Shown here in pieces: positions 9,217 to 14,838 of a DNA stretch of 45,996 bases. A program made the position numbers and the translations under genes. This DNA comes from a virus: positions 1 through 45,996 of IMG/VR virus record IMGVR_UViG_3300035670_000379; one strand, given 5' to 3'. The stretch's first letter is position 1; the number at the start of each line of letters is the position of its first letter. Under the pieces are notes generated by a model. It ran no database searches and was not told where the DNA came from. It worked only from the letters and a program-made list of their open reading frames with translations.

Positions 9217-9446
9217 TGCGGGATCTCCAGAAATCCCGCACAAATCCCGCACAACCCCTCGCAAACCCGCATAAACACTGTATTCTTGGTGCCCAGGAGA
9301 TGTGACTACTGCCTGTTTGTAGGTGTTTACCCGTACTCCGATCTGCGCTAAGTCGTTGATTTATATAGACCCCATGTTTCGCTGAGTTCGTTTGCGCTAC
9401 GCTGTGCGGGATAAAAATCCCGCATCATCCCGCACGAATCCCGCAC
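9217..9446. other. Putative attP with integrase arm-type repeats
   Basis: Copies of ATCCCGCA flank a repeat-free centre. Left cluster: inverted at 9217-9224, direct at 9233-9240 and 9244-9251, a variant (AACCCGCA) near 9264. Right cluster: inverted at 9405-9412, direct at 9417-9424, 9427-9434 and 9438-9445, ending three bases before the integrase ATG. The centre includes TGGTGCCCAGGAGA (9287-9300), whose complement reads like a tRNA 3' end (TCTCCTGGGCACCA), a common attachment core. The 244-base gap holds no credible gene. The right cluster overlaps the integrase translation start region, which would allow autoregulation. Confidence 0.7.
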
Positions 9447-9448
9447 GC

Positions 9449-10405
9449 ATGGCGTACTACAGACGGCTGAAAACAGGCTGGAGAGCCCAGGTCGAGAAGG
9501 CCGGCGTGCGCAAGTCTCGCGTGTTCGATCTCAAGGCCGACGCGGTGAGCTGGGCCACCAAGCTCGAGGCCGAGATCGAGGCCCAGGCGCACACCGGCCT
9601 AGCCTCTGACACGCTCACCTTCCACGCCCTGCTCGATCGCTTCCAGCGCGACGAGTGTCCCAAGCGCAAGGGCCAGGATACCGAGGTCAAGCGCCTGGAG
9701 TATCTCAAGCGGCAGATCGCTGACGTGCCCTTGCGTGAGGTCAACGCCACGCTGATCGCCAAGTGGCGCGACCAGCGCATGGCCTCGGTCAAGCCGGCCA
9801 CGGTGCGGCGCGAGATGGCGCTGCTGCGCACGATCCTGGACGTGGCGCGCCGGGAGTGGCGGCTGTTTGCGGTGAACCCCATGGCCGACGTGCGCAAGCC
9901 GCCGGCACCGGCCCCGCGCACCAGGCTCATCACTCAGGAAGAGATCGACGCCGTGGTGAAGGCGCTGAACTACCGCGAGGACATGCCGGTGGTGCAGGCC
10001 AAGCAGCAGGTGGCGGTGATGTTCCTGATCGCCATCGAGACCGGCATGCGCGCCGGCGAGATCGGGCGCGCGGTGATCAAGGGCCGGGTGGCGCACCTGG
10101 CCACCAGCAAGAACTCCGACGCGCGCGAGGTGCCGCTGTCAAAGCGGGCGGTGGAGCTGTACGCCAAGCTGCCCGAAGGGTTCGACCTGGCCGACGGGAC
10201 ACGGGACGGGTCGTTTCGCACGGCGCGCGAAAAAGCGGGGCTGTCAGGCTTCACGTTCCACGACAGCCGGGCCGTGGCGCTGACGAGGCTGTCGAAGAAG
10301 CTCAACGTGATGGAGCTGGCGCGGATGATCGGCCACCGCGACCCGCGCAGCCTGATGATCTACTACCGGCAGGCGGCCGAAGACATCGCCGCCAAGCTGG
10401 ACTAG
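9449..10405 (+). CDS. int: Tyrosine recombinase integrase
   Basis: A 318-aa site-specific recombinase for insertion of the phage into the host chromosome. The N-terminal arm/core-binding part (MAYYRRLKTGWRAQVEK) is followed by the catalytic domain with Arg201 in TGMRAGEI, His271 and Arg274 in HDSR, His296 in GHRD and the tyrosine nucleophile at 305 or 306 (IYYRQ). Start ATG 9449 is chosen because the upstream extension is made of the ATCCCGCA repeats. It is convergent with the excisionase-like gene; their stop codons overlap in CTAG. Confidence 0.95.
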   Translation: MAYYRRLKTGWRAQVEKAGVRKSRVFDLKADAVSWATKLEAEIEAQAHTGLASDTLTFHALLDRFQRDECPKRKGQDTEVKRLEYLKRQIADVPLREVNATLIAKWRDQRMASVKPATVRREMALLRTILDVARREWRLFAVNPMADVRKPPAPAPRTRLITQEEIDAVVKALNYREDMPVVQAKQQVAVMFLIAIETGMRAGEIGRAVIKGRVAHLATSKNSDAREVPLSKRAVELYAKLPEGFDLADGTRDGSFRTAREKAGLSGFTFHDSRAVALTRLSKKLNVMELARMIGHRDPRSLMIYYRQAAEDIAAKLD

Positions 10406-10599
10406 GCGCGCGGCCGGCCTGCGGCGCGCTCGCGCTGCTTGAGCATCCAGTCCTCGACCTCGTCGGCCAGCCAGTAGCGCAAGTAGCGCGACAGCACCAG
10501 CGGCTTGGGGAAGTCTGGGCGCTTGACGAGGTTGTCGCGCACGTAGCGGCGGTCGATGGCCAGGTGCTGCGCGAGCTGGTCTAGGTTGAGGCGAGTCAT
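10402..10599 (-). CDS. Excisionase-like HTH protein
   Basis: A 65-aa protein (MTRLNLDQLAQHLAIDRRYVRDNLVKRPDFPKP...) with a winged-helix/AlpA-MerR-type DNA-binding pattern: a helix-turn-helix over residues 5-27, then a PxP-containing wing and a basic tail. Its end overlaps int by four bases in convergent orientation, the expected place for a recombination directionality factor. It is the last gene of the leftward early operon, so it would be made only when that operon is active. Confidence 0.65.
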   Translation of the reverse strand: MTRLNLDQLAQHLAIDRRYVRDNLVKRPDFPKPLVLSRYLRYWLADEVEDWMLKQRERAAGRPRA

Positions 10600-10778
10600 G
10601 CGTTGTCGTCTCTGAGGTTGTCTGAGTTAAGAGCGCACCACTGGCCATCGGCACCGAGCAACAGGGCAGGGTGCTCGGGGTGCGTCGCGATCACCTGGTT
10701 GCGCTCGGTCAGCGCTAGGCGCGTGCGGTTGTCGTAGCCTGGTGGCAGCTCGGCCAGGAAGGTGAACTCAGTAGCCAT
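10596..10778 (-). CDS. Hypothetical protein (60 aa)
   Basis: MATEFTFLAELPPGYDNRTRLAL... No recognised domain; no membrane segment or cysteine cluster beyond a single Cys. It overlaps the excisionase-like gene by ATGA and the upstream DUF3310 gene by 11 bases, so it belongs to the coupled leftward operon. Confidence 0.6.
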   Translation of the reverse strand: MATEFTFLAELPPGYDNRTRLALTERNQVIATHPEHPALLLGADGQWCALNSDNLRDDNA

Positions 10779-11001
10779 GGGGCGTGCTCCCGAAGCGCGG
10801 GCCCTCGCGGCGCTGCAGCTCGCGGTCGATGTACCAGCGCGCCTTCTTCAGGTCCTCGATGGCGTCGTGCTTGAGGTCTGCGCGCCAGATGTACTTCACC
10901 GCGTTGCCCAGGCAGAAGCCCATGTGCTCGGTGATCTGGATGCACTCGACGCCCGAGGGGTGCGCGGTGTAGTGGGGCGGGTGGTTGACGGGGTCAGTCA
11001 T
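10768..11001 (-). CDS. DUF3310 family protein
   Basis: A 77-aa protein with the characteristic VNHPPHYT...HPSGVECIQITEHMGF...GNAVKYIWRADLK...EDLKKARWYIDRE pattern of DUF3310, a small phage family often annotated near nucleotide metabolism genes. Biochemical function is unknown. The start at 11001 gives an ATGA overlap with the upstream gene and places the VNHPPHY motif at residue 5, as usual for the family. Confidence 0.85.
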   Translation of the reverse strand: MTDPVNHPPHYTAHPSGVECIQITEHMGFCLGNAVKYIWRADLKHDAIEDLKKARWYIDRELQRREGPRFGSTPHGY

Positions 11002-11192
11002 TTCCAGTCGTCCTTGTTGCAGCAGTTCAGCGTCTCGCATACGCCGTCTTCTGCGATCTGGCAGGGCGGTTGCACCGGCTGCGCCAGCGCGGCGCGGAGG
11101 GCGGTGATGATGTGATAGTGCATTTCGCGGGTTGCTCCGCGTGACTCCAACGCCTCCAGCGCCTGCTGGGCGGCGGTTCTCAGGTTGCTCAT
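10998..11192 (-). CDS. Small protein with LRTAAQQAL module (64 aa)
   Basis: MSNLRTAAQQALEALE... ending in a cysteine-containing tail (CQIAEDGVCETLNCCNKDDW). The start at 11192 is set by ATGA overlap with the preceding gene; an upstream GTG at 11204 is less likely. The N-terminus is a paralogue of the proteins starting at 11751 and 12494. Function unknown. Confidence 0.6.
   Translation of the reverse strand: MSNLRTAAQQALEALESRGATREMHYHIITALRAALAQPVQPPCQIAEDGVCETLNCCNKDDWK
11157..11183. repeat. 27-base direct repeat, copy 1 (copy 2 at 12459-12485)
   Basis: Exact 27-base identity between the 5' ends of two paralogous small genes; on the coding strand it encodes the LRTAAQQAL(E/A) segment. A second repeat of 23 bases is shared by 11618-11640 and 12307-12329. 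These show recent duplication or recombination among the small early genes. Confidence 0.85.
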
Positions 11193-11392
11193 GTCGTCAT
11201 CCACTCCGGTTTTTTGGGCAATGGTGCCCAGCCGATGTAGCCAGGCTTGCCGGGGCTGTACTGCCCGTACACGGCCACGCCGCCGGCGGTGAGGAGCTGG
11301 ACCTTGGCAGACAGCGGGCAGGTCTCGAGCGGGCGCCAGTAGTAGGTCTGGTCCACGGCGGCCGACTTGTCGTTCGTCAGCGTGACGGTCAT
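11189..11392 (-). CDS. Hypothetical protein (67 aa)
   Basis: A small protein with a beta-rich, aromatic core (YYWRPLETCPLSAKVQLLTAGGVAVYGQY...GYIGWAPLP), resembling the short DUF551-like phage proteins that end in a 'GWAPLP' turn. The ends overlap both neighbours by ATGA. Function unknown. Confidence 0.6.
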   Translation of the reverse strand: MTVTLTNDKSAAVDQTYYWRPLETCPLSAKVQLLTAGGVAVYGQYSPGKPGYIGWAPLPKKPEWMTT

Positions 11393-11751
11393 GCGTTGCG
11401 CTCCTTCAGCGCGGCCTCGATGGCGCGGGCAAGCGCAAGCGCCGACCGCCCTTCACCATCACGCATGACCCATCGCATCTCCTCATCCGTCAGCCCTCGC
11501 CACTCGCGGCGGAGTGGGTGGGTGTAGAGAAGATTTCTTCCTACAGGCAGCGGGCAGCGCCAGTCGTCAAACTCTCGATCTCCACCTATCGTCACGTAGA
11601 TGGATGCCACCGGCTCCTGCTCCGGCTGCTCCAGCGCGGCCTCAAGCGTGGCAATCAGATCGTTCAGTTCCACGGCGTCCATGTCGCGGCCACTGCTCCA
11701 CTTGCCCAACGCATCTAATGCCAGTTTGAGTGCTTCGCGTAGTGTGGTCAT
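11389..11751 (-). CDS. Modular hypothetical early protein (120 aa)
   Basis: An N-terminal helical module MTTLREALKLALDALGKW, then LEAALEQPEQEPVASIYV, then a beta segment with a basic/aromatic stretch (PLPVGRNLLYTHPLRREWRGLTDEEM) and a C-terminal helix. The EPVA linker and 'YTHP' segment recur in modular small phage proteins. ATGA overlaps on both sides. Function unknown. Confidence 0.6.
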   Translation of the reverse strand: MTTLREALKLALDALGKWSSGRDMDAVELNDLIATLEAALEQPEQEPVASIYVTIGGDREFDDWRCPLPVGRNLLYTHPLRREWRGLTDEEMRWVMRDGEGRSALALARAIEAALKERNA

Positions 11752-11993
11752 TTCGTTTCTCCTCTTGCGCGGATGGCTTCCGCAAGCCTGCCGTGCAGCA
11801 TGTAGCGGTGATCAAGCGGCTTCGCTGCCTCCTCCACCACCTTCGCACACGCCTCGCGCTCGGCAGCGGCGACAAGGGCGGCGAAGCGTTCAAGATGCGA
11901 CTCAGAAAGTAGCCATAACGACCCGTCTACTGCGGATGCGCGAGATGCACCTTTAATCTCACGCGCCATGCGGATGATGTCGTCGCGGGTCAT
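11748..11993 (-). CDS. Hypothetical helical early protein (81 aa)
   Basis: MTRDDIIRMAREIKGA...LERFAALVAAAEREACAKVVEEAA... Mostly helical with a repeated-Ala coiled segment; no enzymatic motif. This sequence style (F/A)AALVAAAEREACA is common in small phage proteins of unknown role. Coupled by ATGA overlaps with both neighbours. Confidence 0.6.
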   Translation of the reverse strand: MTRDDIIRMAREIKGASRASAVDGSLWLLSESHLERFAALVAAAEREACAKVVEEAAKPLDHRYMLHGRLAEAIRARGETK

Positions 11994-12265
11994 GCTTGCA
12001 CCTCCGCTTTGGCATCAATCGGAACAATGACGGTCTTGTGTGTTTTGGCGCATTCGGAGCAGATCACGGCCCAGTCGCCGAGGTAGTCCAGTCGCATGCC
12101 GTACTTTTGATTGAACTCGGGCTTGTCGTACTGGTCTTTGCCAGCCTGTCTGTACGGCGAGAGGTCCTTGTGCCACGCGTCGGTGCCGTCCCCGTAATTG
12201 AGGTGGGCGTCGTAGAACGCCTTGCCTTCGCAGACGTCGCAAAGTCGGTAGTCAGCGAGTGCCAT
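11990..12265 (-). CDS. Small protein with two CxxC pairs (91 aa)
   Basis: MALADYRLCDVCEGKAFYD...WAVICSECAKTHK. Two CxxC motifs, at residues ~9-12 and near the C-terminus, suggest a zinc-ribbon-like fold. The start at 12265 is supported by AAGGAG seven bases upstream, one of the strongest ribosome sites in this operon. Function unknown. Confidence 0.65.
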   Translation of the reverse strand: MALADYRLCDVCEGKAFYDAHLNYGDGTDAWHKDLSPYRQAGKDQYDKPEFNQKYGMRLDYLGDWAVICSECAKTHKTVIVPIDAKAEVQA

Positions 12266-12494
12266 GTTGTTCTCCTTCGGCTTTGACGATGGCGGCGTTG
12301 ATCTCGTGCTCCGGCTGCTCCAGCGCGGCGCGGAGGGCTTCCTCAAGCTGAAACACTGGCGCATGCGCGAGAGTCATAGCCTCTCGGGTCACCTTGTTCA
12401 CCTTGTTGCCGAACGGCGGCACAGCCATCCATCGGCGCTTGAACTCTTGAACATGCGCCAGCGCCTGCTGGGCGGCGGTTCTCAGATCAGTCAT
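12252..12494 (-). CDS. Small protein with LRTAAQQAL module (80 aa)
   Basis: MTDLRTAAQQALAHVQEFKRRW... followed by LEEALRAALEQPEHEI. It is paralogous to the 64-aa protein at 11192 at the N-terminus and to the 120-aa protein in the AALEQPE segment, with long identical DNA stretches. The start overlaps the helicase stop (ATGA). Function unknown. Confidence 0.6.
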   Translation of the reverse strand: MTDLRTAAQQALAHVQEFKRRWMAVPPFGNKVNKVTREAMTLAHAPVFQLEEALRAALEQPEHEINAAIVKAEGEQHGTR

Positions 12495-13978
12495 CGTCTC
12501 CCTTTCATCGCCTCGAGCAGCACGCTCTGCACCGAGGCCTTGGACTGCAGGCGCAGCAGCACGAGCGCGTCGACGGTGTCGCGGGCCACGATGCGGTGCA
12601 CGTACACCGGGCGGTTGTGCCCGGCCTGGGCCTGGCGCGTGGGCCCTATGCGCTCGATGATTTGCTCGTGCTCTTCGAGGTTCCAGTTGAGCGAGAAGAA
12701 CACGATCGTGTTGCCGCCGTCCTGGAGGTTGAGGCCGTGGCCAGCGCTCGCAGGATGAGCGAGTAGCAGTGGTATCCGCCCCAGGTTCCACGCCTCGATC
12801 GTTCGAGGGTCAGCGTCCAGCGTCCGAGCTTGAGGGAACGCACGCTGTAGTCGGGCGAGGTCGGATTTGAAGTGGTATGCCACCAGAACCGGGGCCCCAG
12901 CAGCTTCTTCCACCACTGACGCCAACGCCTCAAGCTTCGCATCGTGCAGCTCCTTCCATGTTCCCTGGTCGTCCACGTACAGCGCGCCATTGGCGGCCTG
13001 CAAACACTTCATGGTCTTGGCCGCGGCGCTGAACGCCTCGACCTCGGTGCCGCCGGCCAGCACGGTGAACATCTCGCGCTCCAGCTCGCGGTAGTGGCGC
13101 CGGGCTGTGGGCGGCAGCTCCACCTCGATCACGTTTTCCACCAGCGGTGGCAGGTCAAGGAAGTCGCCGGCGCGCACGGTGATGGTCAGGTCGCGCAGCC
13201 GCTCCTCGATCTCGGCCTGAGCGTGGGCCAGCGGCACGAGCTGGCGCGCGAAGCGGCTGGCGCCGACCTGCTTGGCCTGGAACCAGCGGTTCTCGAAGGC
13301 CGCGAACGTGCGCCCCAGGCGCAGCCCGGCGTCAAGGAACCAGGCCTGGCCCCAGAGGTCTCGCAGGCCATTGGGGGCCGGCGTGCCGGTCAGATTGACC
13401 CAGCGCTTGACGTACTTGTGCGCCACCTTGCCCAGGGCCTGGGCGCGCACGCCGCCCTGGCGCAGACGGAAGGACTTCAGGCGCGTGCTCTCGTCGGCGA
13501 TCACCGTCTTGAACGGCCAGCGGTCGCCGAGGTGCTCGACCAGCGCGGCGGCGTTGTCGTAGTTGAGCGTGACGATGTCGCACGGCCAGCGCAGGGCCTC
13601 CCGCATGGGGCCCACGCCACCCGCGGCCACCTCGTGGTGGAGGTGGTGCAGGTGGGCCCACTTGCGGATCTCGTCGGGCCAGGTGCTCGAGGCCACGCGC
13701 AGCGGGGCCAGCACCAGGGCGGGGAAGGGATCGTCGACCAGGCTCAGGGCGTCGAGCGCCGTGAGCGCGGAGACAGTCTTACCGGTGCCCATGCCGGCCC
13801 ACACGTTGGCTCGCTCGTTGCCGACGATGTGGTCGATGACGGCCTGCTGGTAGTCTCGGGGACGAAACGCACCAGCTCCTCCTCGGTCCAGTACTGGTGG
13901 CCGTTGGAGCAGCGCCGCCGGCGCTTCGTGCCGTCGCGTGTGTCCAGGACTCGGGTCGGTGCGTCGCAGCGCAAGCAT
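12491..13978 (-). CDS. SNF2-type DNA helicase/ATPase
   Basis: Up to 495 aa. The helicase core begins at about residue 38 (FRPRDYQQAVIDHI). Walker A AGMGTGKT is at residues 61-68, the Walker B-like ADEST at 161-165, then LTGTPAPN, and in the second RecA lobe HPASAGHGLNLQ and WNLEEHEQIIERIGPTRQAQAG. Phage SNF2 proteins are linked to replication or recombination; the partner nuclease here is the VRR-NUC gene just upstream. The first ~37 residues look unlike protein because that DNA also encodes a zinc-ribbon in another frame. The true N-terminus is therefore uncertain: either ATG 13978 is used, or the zinc-ribbon frame feeds in by a -1 shift near CCCC at 13860. Confidence 0.85.
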   Translation of the reverse strand: MLALRRTDPSPGHTRRHEAPAALLQRPPVLDRGGAGAFRPRDYQQAVIDHIVGNERANVWAGMGTGKTVSALTALDALSLVDDPFPALVLAPLRVASSTWPDEIRKWAHLHHLHHEVAAGGVGPMREALRWPCDIVTLNYDNAAALVEHLGDRWPFKTVIADESTRLKSFRLRQGGVRAQALGKVAHKYVKRWVNLTGTPAPNGLRDLWGQAWFLDAGLRLGRTFAAFENRWFQAKQVGASRFARQLVPLAHAQAEIEERLRDLTITVRAGDFLDLPPLVENVIEVELPPTARRHYRELEREMFTVLAGGTEVEAFSAAAKTMKCLQAANGALYVDDQGTWKELHDAKLEALASVVEEAAGAPVLVAYHFKSDLARLQRAFPQARTLDADPRTIEAWNLGRIPLLLAHPASAGHGLNLQDGGNTIVFFSLNWNLEEHEQIIERIGPTRQAQAGHNRPVYVHRIVARDTVDALVLLRLQSKASVQSVLLEAMKGRR

Positions 13979-13983
13979 CTCAC
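13744..13983 (-). CDS. Zinc-ribbon (NrdR-N-like) ORF overlapping the helicase N-terminus
   Basis: From GTG 13983 this frame reads MRCLRCDAPTRVLDTRDGTKRRRRC...GHQYWTEEELVRF, a convincing CxxC...C-type zinc ribbon with an RRRRC strand, like the NrdR N-terminal domain and small phage zinc-finger proteins. After residue ~43 the sequence loses protein character and continues open to 13744 over the helicase frame. GTG 13983 overlaps the VRR-NUC stop (GTGA). Possibilities are a separate small protein, a frameshifted N-terminal domain of the helicase, or a one-base error. Confidence 0.6.
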   Translation of the reverse strand: MRCLRCDAPTRVLDTRDGTKRRRRCSNGHQYWTEEELVRFVPETTSRPSSTTSSATSEPTCGPAWAPVRLSPRSRRSTP

Positions 13984-14258
13984 GGGGTCTCTTTCTGCAG
14001 CAGGTTGTCCACGGCCTCGAGCGAGTCGATCACCTCGACCAGCTCGCCGAGTCGGCGCATGCGGTTGTGTTCGCGGATCTGGTGCGCCTCGGGCGCAACG
14101 CCTGGCGCCTTGAGCTCGACCCACACCGGCATGCGGCCGGGCAGCATCACGCGGCGATCGGGCGCACCGACGCGGCCGATCCACTCGGTCTTGCGGATCT
14201 CGCCGCCGAGCTCCTTGACGCGGCGCTTGAGGTGCGCCTCGATGTCGCGCTCTCTCAT
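13980..14258 (-). CDS. VRR-NUC domain nuclease
   Basis: A 92-aa stand-alone VRR-NUC (PD-(D/E)XK fold) protein. Visible active-site residues are Asp34 (GAPDRRV), Glu48 and Lys50 (VWVELKAPG), with Gln60 (EAHQIREHNRMRRLG). Such phage proteins act as Holliday-junction or structure-selective nucleases; the substrate here is inferred. It overlaps the upstream gene by ATGA and the downstream zinc-ribbon/helicase by GTGA. Confidence 0.88.
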   Translation of the reverse strand: MRERDIEAHLKRRVKELGGEIRKTEWIGRVGAPDRRVMLPGRMPVWVELKAPGVAPEAHQIREHNRMRRLGELVEVIDSLEAVDNLLQKETP

Positions 14259-14470
14259 CGCAGCAGGGCCCACACCACCAGGATGATGAGCGTCCACAGC
14301 GCCGCGCTGATGCCGACGATCATGAAGCAGCCGAGCCGCGCATCGGTGCGCTCCAGGCAGACCTCTGGGTGCGGGCACTGGCGCCGCCCCTGGTGGCAGT
14401 CGCCGTGGCAACAGCGGTGCTGCCACGGCTCGATGCGCGTGTCGAACGCCTGGTCGATGTCCTTGTTCAC
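14255..14470 (-). CDS. Cys/His-rich small membrane protein
   Basis: A 71-aa protein with a soluble Cys/His cluster (HRCCHGDCHQGRRQCPHPEVC) and a C-terminal transmembrane helix (MIVGISAALWTLIILVVWALL). GTG 14470 is chosen over GTG 14479 because it overlaps the preceding stop (GTGA). The cluster could bind zinc. No family recognised. Confidence 0.6.
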   Translation of the reverse strand: MNKDIDQAFDTRIEPWQHRCCHGDCHQGRRQCPHPEVCLERTDARLGCFMIVGISAALWTLIILVVWALLR

Positions 14471-14646
14471 GATGACCACCAGCGCACAAGGATGATGGCC
14501 AGCGAGACGCCGACGGCCACGGCCAAGACCACGCCGGCGATCGACTCGTAGCGGGCCTGGTACGGGCGCTCGATGGCGTAGGCGTGGTGTCGGTCACGGG
14601 GAAACGCTTCCTGCAGCGTGCGGGGAAACTTGCGCGTGGTGTCCAT
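14467..14646 (-). CDS. Small membrane protein with RKFPRTLQEAF motif (59 aa)
   Basis: MDTTRKFPRTLQEAFPRDRHHAY... then one transmembrane helix (GVVLAVAVGVSLAIILV) ending WWSS. The KFPRTLQEAF opening is a pattern seen in small phage proteins of this type. AAAGGA lies eight bases before the ATG. Function unknown; it may be membrane-associated in early infection. Confidence 0.65.
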   Translation of the reverse strand: MDTTRKFPRTLQEAFPRDRHHAYAIERPYQARYESIAGVVLAVAVGVSLAIILVRWWSS

Positions 14647-14656
14647 GTGCGTCCTT

Positions 14657-14788
14657 TCAGAACGGCGCCGGCTCAGTGGGCAACGGTGGCCGCGGCTGGG
14701 GCGGGGCAGGGGGCCGCTTCACGTTGGGCGGCAGGCTGGGGTAGTCCAGCAGGCGCGACGGGAAGGGCCAGGGGTTTGCGGGCTTCAT
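14657..14788 (-). CDS. Proline-rich small protein, first gene of the leftward operon
   Basis: MKPANPWPFPSRLLDYPSLPP... a 43-aa Pro-rich peptide. ATG 14788 is preferred over ATG 14797 because the predicted start of transcription from the TTTACA/TACAGA promoter falls near 14791. No ribosome site is evident, so it may be read as a leaderless message. Function unknown. Confidence 0.5.
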   Translation of the reverse strand: MKPANPWPFPSRLLDYPSLPPNVKRPPAPPQPRPPLPTEPAPF

Positions 14789-14797
14789 GTTTGGCAT

Positions 14798-14825
14798 TCT
14801 GTAGCATTCGCTAAAGAGTTGTAAA
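14798..14825 (-). promoter_or_regulatory. Early leftward promoter with overlapping operator
   Basis: On the minus strand: TTTACA (14825-14820), 16 bases, TACAGA (14803-14798). Between and over the -10 lies the inverted repeat TTTAGC-GAAT-GCTACA (14815-14800), nearly identical to the site at 18998-19013. It likely drives the operon from 14788 down to 10402 under repressor control. Confidence 0.6.
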
Positions 14826-14838
14826 CACCGGGGAAACC

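Noticed and set aside
9203-9225. GATCCCG...CGGGATC hairpin after the tailspike as a terminator
   Set aside because: No T run follows, and the arms are part of the ATCCCGCA arm-site array.
9287-9300. A tRNA gene
   Set aside because: Only a 14-base tRNA-end-like segment is present with no cloverleaf; better read as an attachment core.
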